Part shown: one piece after another, positions 18,387 through 26,867 of the stretch
Layout of the letters: every line of letters starts with the position of its first letter
How positions within the stretch are numbered: position 1 is the first letter of the stretch
From: Azophilus sp965221755
GTDB taxonomy: Bacteria > Pseudomonadota > Gammaproteobacteria > Pseudomonadales > Azotimanducaceae
DNA length: 64,000 nucleotides
Direction: 5' to 3'
Assembly (NCBI GenBank): GCA_965221755.1
Contig: OZ244921.1
Span: 1,364,001-1,428,000 of the forward strand
The notes under the pieces: generated by a model
Told to the model about the DNA's origin: nothing
The model's input: only the letters and a program-made list of their open reading frames with translations
The model's database searches: none
Position numbers and translations under genes: made by a program

Positions 18387-19196
18387 TTATCCACTGCGCA
18401 AAAAACTACAGTTCCCGCAGGAACTGCGCTTCATAGAGCGGCCAGTTGTGAACGATGCCGCTCGCAATCGCCCGGGGGCTTGCCGTGAGGGTGATGGCGC
18501 GGCCTGTTGCGGACCGGCGTACTTGCCAAAGTCCCGCTCGAAGCCGGTGACCAAGTCGGCGTGAATGGCATCCACGCGGGCGGCCCGTTCCCGAATGCCG
18601 GTGTCGTCGCGGAACCACGCCGCCACGGCCTCCGGCATCCCTCCGACGAAACAGTAGTCAAGGAAGAGGGACCAGAGGCGCTCATGGGCTGTGTCGCTGT
18701 CCGAAAGCGACCGGAAGGCGTCGAGCAGCCGCGATTGGCCTGAAGCCATCAGGAACTCCTCAAAACATAGCGGAAACAGCTCCAGCTGGCGCACCTTGCC
18801 GACGGGAAAGGAGGTTAGCGGCCCGATGTTGGAGCCGGAGGCGCAGACGAACGCCTCCGGTGCGCGTTCAGCGAAGTATTTCAAGGAGTCCAGCGCGGCT
18901 TGGCATTCGCCCACCTCATCCAGGAAGATGAGATCCCTTGAGAGGTCCACATCGGTGTCGAAGTGGAGCTCGATGTTGCTCACGATGGCGCTCGGCGTCA
19001 GGTCGCCGGCGAACAGACGCGCAGCTTCCGGGGCGAGCCGGAAGTCGAGCGCATGAACCTTGCGAAACTCCCGTGGGCCGAACAGGTGCTGCACTAGGTG
19101 GGTCTTGCCGGTCTGCCTCGCGCCGTCGAGAAGCACCGGCTTGCGCGTCGGCGCCCGTTTCCAAGCGAGCAGGTCGTCATGCAGCAGGCGTTCCAT
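18387..19196 (-). pseudogene. AAA ATPase of the DUF4143 type (COG1373), damaged at the C-terminus
   Basis: The reading frame from ATG 19196 begins ERLLHDDLLAWKRAPTRKP and carries a Walker A loop LLDGARQTGKTHLVQ and a Walker B LIFLDEVGECQAAL, as in COG1373 ATPases. The sensor-like ASGSNIG and the segment LFPLCFEEFLMASGQ also fit. After GFERDFGKYAG, where the family continues for well over 100 residues, the frame turns into low-complexity residues and stops. A neighbouring frame ends with LYEAQFLREL, which resembles the family's normal terminus. The gene has therefore lost an internal segment and its frame. Upstream is a 38-bp palindrome likely to be its operator. Confidence 0.7.
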
Positions 19197-19245
19197 GTTG
19201 GTGCCGCCCCATTTGGCCGTTCGGTCGCAGGAACTTAGCACTTCG

Positions 19246-19308
19246 GACTTTTATGCGCTAAAAAATGTCGATTTGCAGTATTTTTATGCGCATAAAAATA
19301 CTGCAAAT
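19246..19308. promoter_or_regulatory. 38-bp perfect palindrome plus half-copy (probable operator)
   Basis: Bases 19271-19308 form a perfect palindrome centred on TGCGCA, with arms reading ATTTGCAGTATTTTTATGC. A related imperfect site, TTTTATGCGCTAAAAA, lies at about 19248-19263. The pair is 50-112 bases upstream of the AAA ATPase start and forms an AT-rich island in GC-rich DNA. Symmetry and spacing suggest binding of a dimeric regulator, or a cruciform. Confidence 0.7.
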
Positions 19309-19431
19309 GGCTTGGCTTATCCGCGGGCAGTGATTCGGGGCAACCAGGCGCATTGAGCCCTTGAAGCAGGGTGAGCCGCATTGGCGACCTTCATCCCGAA
19401 ACGGTTTGCGGCCACGGCCTTTTGCTGCCGT

Positions 19432-21489
19432 TCATTTTCGGTCCAAAACCAACTGCAAACGTTCCAGCGAGTCGATCGGCAGCGAGCAGCTCAAGCCGGA
19501 GCAGACGTAGGCGACGGTCTTCAGCGGCGCCACTGCGGGCAGGTGGGCTGGAACGCGCCGGGCGCCGACGGGGATGGCGTACACCCGCCGCCAAGGCCGG
19601 AAGCCGCCGGCCAAGGCCTTGCGCCATTGCGCCAAATCGTCGGGCTGGCCGCGCAGCATGACCAGCTCCGGTGGGTGGTGCTGCGCCTCCAAGGCGGTAA
19701 GCAGGCTGCAGTGGCCCGCTGGGTGCTTCTCCATGCCGTCCCGCGCCCAGTCCAAGGTGCGGCTGGCGGCTTCAAGGTAGCCCGCGTTGCCAAAGAGGTT
19801 GCCGAGCCCGGCCAGCGCTTGGGCGATGACGCCGTTGCCCGGCGGCTGGGCGTCGTCGAGGCTGGGCTTGGGCCGCGCGATTAGCTGCTCGTGGCCTTCG
19901 CCGGTGAAGAAGAAGCCGCCTTGCTCCTCATCCATGAAGCGCTCGATCACTTGGTCGGCCAGCGTTGCGGCGAAGGCCGCGTCCTCGTCGCGCCAGCGGG
20001 CCTCCAGCAGCGTGACGAGGGCGTCGATCAGGTTGGCGTAGTCGTCCAGATAGCCCGGATGCTTGGCCGCGCCCGCCTTCCAAGTGGCGAATAGCGCGCC
20101 ATCGCGCCACAGCTCGGCACGGATGAAGTCCGCGGCGCGGGTCGCCTCGTCAAGCCAAGCGGGCTCGTCGAGCGCCGCCGCGGCCTTGGCCAGGCCCTTG
20201 ATCGCCATGGCATTCCATCCGGTCAGAATCTTGTCGTCCAGACCCGGCCGCACCCGCTTGGCGCGTTCGTTGAACAGTTTCTCCTTGGCGCTCGCCAACA
20301 GTTGCGCGGCCCGGCCCGGCTCAAGGGACAGCCGCTCGACCACCGAACGCCAGGCATCGCGGCGGTGCAGGTTCCAGTGGCGCTCGAAGTTGGCGGGCTT
20401 GTCAATGCCGTAGAGGGTGGCTGACACGAGATACTCGTCTTCGCTCAGCAGGCGCTTGATGCGTTCCCGGCGCCACAGATAGAACTTGCCCTCCTCGCCC
20501 TCCGAGTCCGCATCCAAGGCTGCGAAGAAGGCGCCGCCCGGATGGCGCATCTCCCGCAGCAGCCAGCCGACGGTCTCCCGCACCGCACCCTCGAACAGCG
20601 GATCGGGACCGATGGTCAGCGTATCGGCGTAGAGGGACAGCAACTGGCCGTTGTCGTAGAGCATCTTCTCGAAGTGCGGAATCATCCACGCCCGGTCGGT
20701 GGCGTAGCGGCAGAAGCCGCCGCCGAGGTGGTCGTAGATGCCGCCTCGGGCCATTTTGGTGAGGGTGGTCATGACCACGTCCAGGGCTTGCCGCTCCCGC
20801 TTGCCCGCCCGTTGGGTGTAGGCCCAGTGGCGCAGCACCCGGTCCAAGGTGGCGGGCATGGGAAACTTCGGCGCCCCGCCAAAGCCGCCGTCCTGATCAT
20901 CGTAGCGTTCGCGCAACTGTTGCCATGCGGTGGCCAGCAGCGCCTCATCGCTCAGGGAGGCGCCTGCCGCCGGGGCTTCAAGGTCGAGTTGCCGCATCAG
21001 CTTCAGCAGCTTGGCGTTTTGTTCCGCCAAGGCGTCGCGCTTGTTGCGGAAGATCTCGTCGATGCGCAGCATGAGGTCGATGAAGCTCGGCATCTGGTGT
21101 CGCGGCATCTTGGGAAAGTAGGTGCCGGCGAAGAAGGGGGCGAGCGTTTCGGGGTCCAGGAACACGGTCAACGGCCAGCCGCCCGGTCGCTGGGTCAGAA
21201 CTTGGTGGGCGGTCTGGTAGACCTTGTCGAGGTCGGGGCGCTCCTCCCGATCGACTTTGATGTTGACGAACCGCTCGTTCATCACTTGGGCAGTGTCGGC
21301 GTCCTCGAAGGACTCGTGGGCCATGACATGGCACCAATGGCATGACGAATAGCCGATGGACAGCAGGATGGGCTTGCCGCTCGCGCGCGCCTCGCCGAGC
21401 GCTTGGTCGTCCCAAGGCTGCCAATGCACCGGATTGTCGGCGTGCTGGCGCAGGTAGGGGCTGGTCTCGGCGGCCAAGCGATTGCTCAT
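19432..21489 (-). CDS. DUF255 thioredoxin-domain protein (YyaL/SPATA20 family)
   Basis: A 685-residue cytosolic protein. It opens with ETSPYLRQHADNPVHWQPWD and a thioredoxin-like domain with the CHWC motif in SIGYSSCHWCHVMAHESFED (around residues 49-52), followed by a long (alpha/alpha)6-barrel region with FVNIKVDREERPDLDKVYQ, GGGFCRYATDRAWMIPHFEK and GWNAMAIKGLAKAAA. This matches the full length of the family, also found in mitochondria as SPATA20. The biochemical role is not established; a redox or glycan-epimerase-like function has been proposed from the fold. It is transcribed alone and no operon partner is evident. Confidence 0.92.
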   Translation of the reverse strand: MSNRLAAETSPYLRQHADNPVHWQPWDDQALGEARASGKPILLSIGYSSCHWCHVMAHESFEDADTAQVMNERFVNIKVDREERPDLDKVYQTAHQVLTQRPGGWPLTVFLDPETLAPFFAGTYFPKMPRHQMPSFIDLMLRIDEIFRNKRDALAEQNAKLLKLMRQLDLEAPAAGASLSDEALLATAWQQLRERYDDQDGGFGGAPKFPMPATLDRVLRHWAYTQRAGKRERQALDVVMTTLTKMARGGIYDHLGGGFCRYATDRAWMIPHFEKMLYDNGQLLSLYADTLTIGPDPLFEGAVRETVGWLLREMRHPGGAFFAALDADSEGEEGKFYLWRRERIKRLLSEDEYLVSATLYGIDKPANFERHWNLHRRDAWRSVVERLSLEPGRAAQLLASAKEKLFNERAKRVRPGLDDKILTGWNAMAIKGLAKAAAALDEPAWLDEATRAADFIRAELWRDGALFATWKAGAAKHPGYLDDYANLIDALVTLLEARWRDEDAAFAATLADQVIERFMDEEQGGFFFTGEGHEQLIARPKPSLDDAQPPGNGVIAQALAGLGNLFGNAGYLEAASRTLDWARDGMEKHPAGHCSLLTALEAQHHPPELVMLRGQPDDLAQWRKALAGGFRPWRRVYAIPVGARRVPAHLPAVAPLKTVAYVCSGLSCSLPIDSLERLQLVLDRK

Positions 21490-21541
21490 CGGCCCACCAA
21501 CGAAATCAACACGATTGAAGTGGCGCTTGCGCGGACAGGCT

Positions 21542-21736
21542 TCAATGGCTGGCCTGCATCATCGGAACTCGGACACGTCCCTCCCCAACAGTCAGCACTG
21601 CGCCCGATTGCAGCGCGCTCCGAATCAGGCTGAGGATCAGCTCCACGGAGATGCGCAGGTCGCGCACGATGGGTTTGCCGTTGAACGCGTCAGGGCGCGC
21701 GGTGATTCGCGGGGGCGTCGTCGATTGGCTGGTCAT
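21542..21736 (-). pseudogene. DUF433 antitoxin-like gene, truncated
   Basis: A very strong ribosome site (AAGGAGG) precedes ATG 21736. The N-terminal half, ITARPDAFNGKPIVRDLRIS then VELILSLI, is the conserved DNA-binding half of DUF433, usually the antitoxin partner of a PIN-like DUF5615 toxin. After SLI the expected EEILxxYPxLxxEDI segment is replaced by unrelated residues ending VRVPMMQASH at 64 residues, so a deletion or frameshift removed the C-terminal half. No DUF5615 partner follows; the downstream gene is DUF255. Confidence 0.6.
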
Positions 21737-22070
21737 TTCCCGTTCCTCCTTCAGCGTTGTGCAACTTCGAGATGCGGTTGCCGAAGTATAAGGGCCATCG
21801 ACCTTCCGGCGATACAGGATTCCGGATTCGCAAGGCTCCGGCGGACAATTGGCGCGCTGATCATCAAGGGAACCGCCTGCGCGTTGCCGGGCATGCGTTT
21901 GCCCGTGACCCGGCGCGACCCTCCCCATCCGTCCGGTTCATGGAGTTGAGCCCCGGGGAGGAAATTCCCAAATGCATCTGAGCCCGCATGCAGCCGACGC
22001 TTCCATCACCAGACCCGGCCTCCGAATCCGCTCTGCCAATGCCGGCGACGGTCGGTGCTACCATGCGCCG
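21737..22070. other. Intergenic region without a supported gene
   Basis: This stretch lies between the divergent DUF433 remnant and a hypothetical gene. Open frames here are short and have no ribosome sites. No repeat copy or RNA gene is visible. Confidence 0.4.
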
Positions 22071-22421
22071 ATGTTTACGTACGCCTTCACCTACCGAGGC
22101 CGGGACTTAGCGGTTCGCCAGAGCGCGGAGGGCGAGTTGGCGCTGATGCTCGGCAAGGTGGTGCGCAAGACCTGTCCGCCTTGCGACTGCGAACCGCAAT
22201 ATCTGTGGACCAACGTGGAACTGGAGTGGGAGGCGCACCATTACATCGAAGCGTGGTACTGGGCGGCCGACGGGCGGCTGCGCGTCACGGCCAACGGCCG
22301 GACGCTGCACGATGGCGCGGCTGGAACCGGGAAGGTTGTGCCTCCAGGCAAGGCTCGGATCCCGCACCCCCCGGCGGCCAAGGAGCGGTCGCGGGCGATT
22401 CCGAATTCACGGCCAGCCTGA
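22071..22421 (+). CDS. Hypothetical protein
   Basis: A 116-residue open frame from ATG 22071. The first 80 residues look protein-like (FTYAFTYRGRDLAVRQSAEG, then CPPCDCEPQYLWTNVELEWE and EAWYWAADGRLRVTANG), with a CPPCDC cluster that could bind metal. The last third is Pro/Arg-rich and may be non-native. I do not recognise a family. The DUF2087 gene follows 62 bases later on the same strand. Confidence 0.45.
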   Translation: MFTYAFTYRGRDLAVRQSAEGELALMLGKVVRKTCPPCDCEPQYLWTNVELEWEAHHYIEAWYWAADGRLRVTANGRTLHDGAAGTGKVVPPGKARIPHPPAAKERSRAIPNSRPA

Positions 22422-22483
22422 ACCGACTCGTCAGCCGCTAATTGGATTGCCACATTGGAGTGGTGGAGCAACGGAGGTCTCCG

Positions 22484-22897
22484 GTGCAGGAAAGGGAACC
22501 CGGCTCGGGCAATGCCGAAGCAGTGCTGCGCAACTTGCTGCGCACCGGCGCCCTCCAAGGGCTGCCCACCCATCCCCAAGCCTTGGACACGCTGCTCGCC
22601 GTGGCCGCCGGCGGTCTCGCCCGACAGCGCCCGTACGCGGAGTGGGAGGTCAACGAAATCCTCTCGGCTTGGCTTGAGTCCGCGTACACGAAGGTGGATC
22701 ACGTCACGCTGCGCCGACGGATGGTGGACCTTGGCTTCCTCAAGCGGACCAAGGACGGATCAAGGTACTACTTGAACTTCGGGCGGGTGAGGGGCGTGCT
22801 TGGCGACGGCGCGGTCGAAATCGACGTTGGGGCGATGGCCGATGAAATCGCGCGGGAACGCGCAGCCCGCAAGAACGCCTACGGGCATCGGGGCTGA
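22484..22897 (+). CDS. DUF2087 domain protein
   Basis: A 137-residue protein. The core RPYAEWEVNEILSAWLESAY followed by DHVTLRRRMVDLGFLKRTKD and GSRYYLNF is the DUF2087 signature, a winged-helix-like domain found alone or at the end of MarR/ArsR-like regulators. The role is unknown; nucleic acid binding is plausible. GTG 22484 is preferred because GGAGG lies six bases upstream; the frame is open to a TTG at 22442. It may be co-transcribed with the hypothetical gene before it. Confidence 0.78.
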   Translation: MQEREPGSGNAEAVLRNLLRTGALQGLPTHPQALDTLLAVAAGGLARQRPYAEWEVNEILSAWLESAYTKVDHVTLRRRMVDLGFLKRTKDGSRYYLNFGRVRGVLGDGAVEIDVGAMADEIARERAARKNAYGHRG

Positions 22898-23328
22898 ACG
22901 GCGCAACGGCGCTGCCCTCCGTCCTCGCCGCGAATCACGTGTTCAATGCCAGTCGAGACGGTCGAAGACCCGCGCAGCTTCCGAACATGCTCCGGGCAAG
23001 GGCCGGCGAACCCTTCAGGCTTCGGAACCGCAGGCATCGCGAGGTTTTCGGAGCAGGCGGGATTGCTATACTTCGCCAATGGTCGAACTGCCGAGCAGGT
23101 CTGCGGCATGGACGCTTCATTGGCCACTCCGGCCTTTGCGGGGGAGGCTGTTCTGACGGCTATGGACGTTAAGCAATGCCAGCGCCCGGAGCGCTGCGAT
23201 TCCCCGGTGGCGTTCGATGCGGCGCAAGCCCGTCAGGCGCGGGATGCCGCGAACCGGGCCCGTTCGGGTGATCCGAGTGATGGCCGCCGGCACGGCGCGC
23301 CCCCGCAAGTTTTACCCGTGCTGCGGCA
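22898..23328. other. Intergenic region without a supported gene
   Basis: Open frames cross this 431-base stretch in several directions, but none has a ribosome site, start and family signature. No tRNA, hairpin terminator or REP-like copy was recognised. Confidence 0.4.
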
Positions 23329-24102
23329 ATGAGCGCCGAATCCCGTCCGCCGGCATCGTTGGCGCCTTCCGCTTTGGAGCGCGACGGCTACTTTGTGGCA
23401 AGGGGTTTGGTTGCTGCGGCCTTGATTGAGCAGGTTCGCGCAGCGGTTGCGACGGCGCTGCATCCGTTGATGGGGCCGGTCGAGTTCGAGGCGGAGGTGG
23501 GCTACCCCGGCGCCCCTGCCCACCTTGAATCCCAAGGCGGCCGCACGCCGCGCCGACTGCTGCACGCCGCCTCCAGATTTCCGGCGCTTGGCGACTGGGC
23601 GCGCAGCGCCGCGGTGGCCAATCTGCTCAAGCCTTGGCTGGGCGCTGCGGCGCTGCTGTCCCAATGCCACCACAACTGCGTGATGACCAAGCACCCCGGC
23701 TACAGCAGCGCCACCCTGTGGCACCAGGACATTCGCTACTGGTCCTTCGACCGGCCCGAACTGGTCTCCGTCTGGTTGGCGCTGGGCGAGGAGAACAGCC
23801 GCAATGGCGCGCTCAGCATCATTCCCGGCAGCCATCGGCTGCATCTCGACCGGGGGCGTTTTGACCGAGATCTGTTCCTGCGCCCTGATCTTAAAGAGAA
23901 CAAGGCGCTCATCCGCCGTTCCCGGGAGGTGGCCTTGGCGCCGGGCGACGTGCTGTTCTTCCATTGCCGGGCCATGCACGCCGCCGGGGTCAACCGCAGC
24001 GACCGAATCAAGCTGTCCTGCGTGTTCACCTACCACGCTGCCGACAACCGGCCGATACCCAACACGCGTTCCGACCGCTATCCGGGGCTGCCGCTGGATT
24101 AG
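23329..24102 (+). CDS. Phytanoyl-CoA dioxygenase (PhyH) family protein
   Basis: A 257-residue Fe(II)/2-oxoglutarate-dependent oxygenase of the PhyH family. The facial triad is visible as H-x-D in SATLWHQDIRYW and the distal His in FFHCRAMHAAGVNRS, with the 2-oxoglutarate-binding Arg shortly after. IIPGSHRLHL is another family hallmark. Known members hydroxylate lipids, amino acids or secondary metabolites, and the substrate here is open. Start ATG 23329. It is transcribed toward the convergent RHH/acyl-CoA dehydrogenase genes and is not in an evident operon. Confidence 0.85.
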   Translation: MSAESRPPASLAPSALERDGYFVARGLVAAALIEQVRAAVATALHPLMGPVEFEAEVGYPGAPAHLESQGGRTPRRLLHAASRFPALGDWARSAAVANLLKPWLGAAALLSQCHHNCVMTKHPGYSSATLWHQDIRYWSFDRPELVSVWLALGEENSRNGALSIIPGSHRLHLDRGRFDRDLFLRPDLKENKALIRRSREVALAPGDVLFFHCRAMHAAGVNRSDRIKLSCVFTYHAADNRPIPNTRSDRYPGLPLD

Positions 24103-24127
24103 GCGCCGGCCTTGGGCGGCCTCCCCT

Positions 24128-24256
24128 TCAAGCCGGGTCGGGAATCTCCCGAGCCGCAGCCTTTTCGACGAATGCGGAACGGGGCATGCCGCGCCTGCGG
24201 GCGGCTTCGTCGAGTGCATCGACGAAGCCTTTCCCCAAGCTCAGTTTGACGCGCAA
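24128..24256 (-). CDS. Tiny ribbon-helix-helix (CopG-like) protein or remnant
   Basis: A 42-residue frame from TTG 24256 to TGA reads RVKLSLGKGFVDALDEAARR, RGMPRSAFVEKAAARE. This is the ribbon-helix-helix pattern of CopG-type DNA-binding antitoxins: a basic beta strand, LDEAA helix, then a G-x-x-RS-x-F-V-E-K-A helix. It begins 34 bases after the acyl-CoA dehydrogenase stop on the same strand. The start is weak (TTG, with the nearest GGAGG 16 bases upstream), so it may be the leftover of a longer antitoxin gene. No toxin partner is adjacent. Confidence 0.42.
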   Translation of the reverse strand: MRVKLSLGKGFVDALDEAARRRGMPRSAFVEKAAAREIPDPA

Positions 24257-24290
24257 TCACATGTACGCCCACGCCTCCAACCCCTCCCCC

Positions 24291-25388
24291 CTAAATCACC
24301 CCCTTCTCCAAATCCAGCTTGCCGCGGGCGAGGTTGAGCCGCAGCAAGTCGGATGCGCCCTCCGCCAGCCGCCAGGCGCGCGCCTGGCGGTACAGGCCCT
24401 CCAAGGGGTGGCCCACGACCAGCGCGCCGCCGCCCACCAACTGGATGCCGGCATCGACGATCTCGGAGAGGGCTTCGGTGGCGAACACCTTGCACATGAT
24501 GCCCTCGTTGACCGTGTTGGCGCCGCTTTCCGCCAGGCGGGCGGTGCGGTAGAGCATGCTGCGGGCGGCGAACGCCTTGATGCGCATGTCCGCGTAGCGC
24601 AGCCGCACGCCCTCCGCAGCACCCCGCGGCGCTCCCTTGCGGTCCGGTTGGCGCAAGTGGGCGGTGACGGCGTCGATCACCCAGCGGGCGAGGCCTACGC
24701 ACTGGGCGGCGATCAGCAGCCGGGCGTCGCCGATCTGGCTCAGCGCCCGGGGCAGCCCTTCGCCGGGTTGGCCGATGACGTGCGCCTTGGGCACCCGGAC
24801 GGCATTGAACTCAAAGGCGGCGTGGTGGCTGCCGTCCAAGGATTCGAAGCGCTGCGTCATTTCGAGGCCGGGGCTCGCGGTCTCCACCACCACCAGCGCC
24901 GACCCCGCCTCCTCTATGCGAACCAAGGTGTTGATGAAGTCGGCGTCGGCGCCGCCGGTGACGTAGGACTTGCAGCCGTTGAGGATCAATGCCTCGCCGT
25001 CGAAGCGGCCCGTCACCGGCCTGTCCTCCGGCTCCGTGAAGCCGAAGGCCGCCCGTTTCTCGCCGCGCAGCATGGGTTCGAGGAAGCCGCTCGCCAAGGG
25101 CTCCCCGCAGTCGGCCAGCACCCCGGGGCCGGGTCCGAAGACCGCCTCCAGCCAAGGCGGATTGTGGGCCGCCAGCTCCTCGCGCACAACGGTCAGCGCC
25201 AGCGGCCCCGCCGCCGTGCCGCCGTATGCCCGAGGTTGGGCCATGGCGTGGAGGCCCTCGGCTTTGGCCGCCGCAACCACCTTGGCCCGCGCGTCGGCCT
25301 GGCCCGCCAAGGGCAGCAGGGTCGATTCCGCGAAGCGTTTGGCGCGCTGGCGCAATGCCTTGAGTTCAGCGTCAAGGGATTCAGGCAT
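24291..25388 (-). CDS. Acyl-CoA dehydrogenase family protein
   Basis: A 365-residue flavoprotein dehydrogenase. FAD- and substrate-binding segments include AFGFTEPEDRPVTGRFDGEA, LNGCKSYVTGGADAD and VPKAHVIGQPGEG, and the C-terminal helical domain ends with LAEGASDLLRLNLARG, whose Glu occupies the usual catalytic-base position. It oxidises an acyl-CoA thioester to the 2,3-enoyl form; chain specificity is not readable. It lies 24 bases after a small membrane protein gene and is probably the last large gene of a cmoA-cmoB transcript. Confidence 0.85.
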   Translation of the reverse strand: MPESLDAELKALRQRAKRFAESTLLPLAGQADARAKVVAAAKAEGLHAMAQPRAYGGTAAGPLALTVVREELAAHNPPWLEAVFGPGPGVLADCGEPLASGFLEPMLRGEKRAAFGFTEPEDRPVTGRFDGEALILNGCKSYVTGGADADFINTLVRIEEAGSALVVVETASPGLEMTQRFESLDGSHHAAFEFNAVRVPKAHVIGQPGEGLPRALSQIGDARLLIAAQCVGLARWVIDAVTAHLRQPDRKGAPRGAAEGVRLRYADMRIKAFAARSMLYRTARLAESGANTVNEGIMCKVFATEALSEIVDAGIQLVGGGALVVGHPLEGLYRQARAWRLAEGASDLLRLNLARGKLDLEKGVI

Positions 25389-25412
25389 CGGGGTTTGCCG
25401 ACAAGACGGGAC

Positions 25413-25784
25413 TCACAGCGCCGGCGCGACCAGAATCGCGACAATCAGCAGCAGGCTCAGCGCCATCGCCACGAAGGCGTGGAAGACGAGGCTCTCCCGG
25501 CGCGCCGAGCCTTTGAGGAACCGCTCCACCTCTTCCGGCTCGCGGGCGGTCATGGCGCTGGTGAGGCGGTAGCGGGTGATGCCGTCGCGCTTCGGCAGCC
25601 GCACGAACAGTTCCGGGGTGCGGTCCAGCATGCGGACCACATCCGCGAAAGCGATGCCGGTGTGGCGGGACAGCTGGGTGGGGTGCAAGCCCTTCGCCGG
25701 GTGGCTCAAAAAGCACTGGTACAGGTCGAACAGCCGCCGAATCCTGCCGCGAAACCTGAAGTTGAAGGGAATCAGGCCGAACAT
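25413..25784 (-). CDS. Hypothetical protein with a C-terminal membrane helix
   Basis: A 123-residue protein. Residues 1-90 look like a small helical, winged-helix-like domain (RRLFDLYQCFLSHPAKGLHP, TQLSRHTGIAFADVVRMLDR, TPELFVRLPK), and the C-terminus is a hydrophobic helix LVFHAFVAMALSLLLIVAIL. I do not recognise the family. The start lies six bases after the cmoB stop and the stop 24 bases before the acyl-CoA dehydrogenase start, so it is in that operon. A membrane-anchored regulatory role is only a guess. Confidence 0.6.
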   Translation of the reverse strand: MFGLIPFNFRFRGRIRRLFDLYQCFLSHPAKGLHPTQLSRHTGIAFADVVRMLDRTPELFVRLPKRDGITRYRLTSAMTAREPEEVERFLKGSARRESLVFHAFVAMALSLLLIVAILVAPAL

Positions 25785-25790
25785 GGGGCC

Positions 25791-26756
25791 TCAATTTAGG
25801 TTCCTCGCCGCCGCAACGCAACGTCTGGGCGCCCGATGCCCTTCGACGGTGCGCCCGGAGTCGTCGGGACTCAGGGCCTCGGCAAGGGATTCGAAGCGCA
25901 TCCAAGGCGTCGAGCGCTGCTCCAACGGGGTGGTGGGGGTGATGTCGAGGATGCGCGCCTCCCCGAATCCCGCCGCGGCCAAGGCGTTGAGCAAACTGTC
26001 CGGGGTGGGAATCTCAAAGACGTTGCGCATTCGGGCGTAACGTCCCGCCGGGCGCAGCGGCGCAGCGCCCTCGACGATGAGGGTTTCCACGACGGCTTGG
26101 CCGCCTGCCTTGAGGCTGCGGCGCAAGCGCTGCAGATGCTCGCCCGGATGGCGCTGGTGGTAAAGCGCGCCCATGCTGAAAGCGGCATCGAAGCGGGCTT
26201 CGGTGAGCCGCTGCGGCAACTGCTCGAAGCGAATGGGCAGCACCGCGTTGCGCCCATCGCCCGCGTAGCGGTTGATGGCTTGGTGCTGCATGTGAAACAG
26301 GGGCGCGGCGTCGATGCCGACCACCCGCCGAGCCCCGGCCTGCAGCATCCGCCAGCCGAAGTAGCCGTTGCCGCAGCCGACGTCGAGCACCGTCGCGCCT
26401 GCCAAGTCCACCGCCGGCGCCGCTCGGCGCCACTTCAGGTCCGAGCGCCATTCCGCATCGATGCGCACGCCAAAAAGGTCGAACGGCCCCTTGCGCCAAG
26501 GATGCAGGGCTTGCAGGGCTTCCCGCAACCGCACCCGGTCGCCGGGCGCCAAGCCGCCGGCAACGGCAACCACATCGCCGTAGTCGGCGCGAACGCCGTG
26601 GGCTTGGGGAAGGCGGTCCAGGGCGGCCTGCCAGCGGCGGCCGTCGCCGTGCCGGCTGAGGTTGGCGAGCAGCGCAGCGTCCAGCTCGGCCCAATCCGGC
26701 AACGCTTCATGGAGCGCCGCGAAACGCGACGGCGGCGGTGATGACGGCGTTGGCAT
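25791..26756 (-). CDS. cmoB: tRNA U34 carboxymethyltransferase CmoB
   Basis: A 321-residue Rossmann-fold enzyme that transfers the carboxymethyl group of carboxy-SAM to 5-hydroxyuridine-34, giving cmo5U in tRNA. The N-terminal DLFGVRIDAEWRSDLKWRR, cofactor motif VLDVGCGNGYFGWRMLQAGA, FHMQHQAINRYAG and YHQRHPGEHLQRLRRSLKAG are characteristic of CmoB. Length is normal. CmoA, which makes carboxy-SAM, is encoded 111 bases upstream on the same strand. A 24-bp GC-only palindrome lies at 26794-26817 between them. Confidence 0.93.
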   Translation of the reverse strand: MPTPSSPPPSRFAALHEALPDWAELDAALLANLSRHGDGRRWQAALDRLPQAHGVRADYGDVVAVAGGLAPGDRVRLREALQALHPWRKGPFDLFGVRIDAEWRSDLKWRRAAPAVDLAGATVLDVGCGNGYFGWRMLQAGARRVVGIDAAPLFHMQHQAINRYAGDGRNAVLPIRFEQLPQRLTEARFDAAFSMGALYHQRHPGEHLQRLRRSLKAGGQAVVETLIVEGAAPLRPAGRYARMRNVFEIPTPDSLLNALAAAGFGEARILDITPTTPLEQRSTPWMRFESLAEALSPDDSGRTVEGHRAPRRCVAAARNLN

Positions 26757-26867
26757 GGCTTTTCGCTGGCTGGGGGTCTATCCGGCTGAGCGCGCGCAGG
26801 GCGCGCGCGCCCTGCGCCGTTGTCCTGAATCGGGGTTCAGGCGGGGATTTTCGTTCAAAAATCAGGC

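Noticed and set aside
23964..25799. 611-residue plus-strand frame opposite the acyl-CoA dehydrogenase
   Set aside because: His/Gln/Arg-rich antisense frame without any family pattern.
26794..26817. GC-only 24-bp palindrome between cmoA and cmoB as a terminator
   Set aside because: It is a perfect palindrome without loop or U-tract and lies inside an apparent operon. Left as an observation in the cmoB entry.
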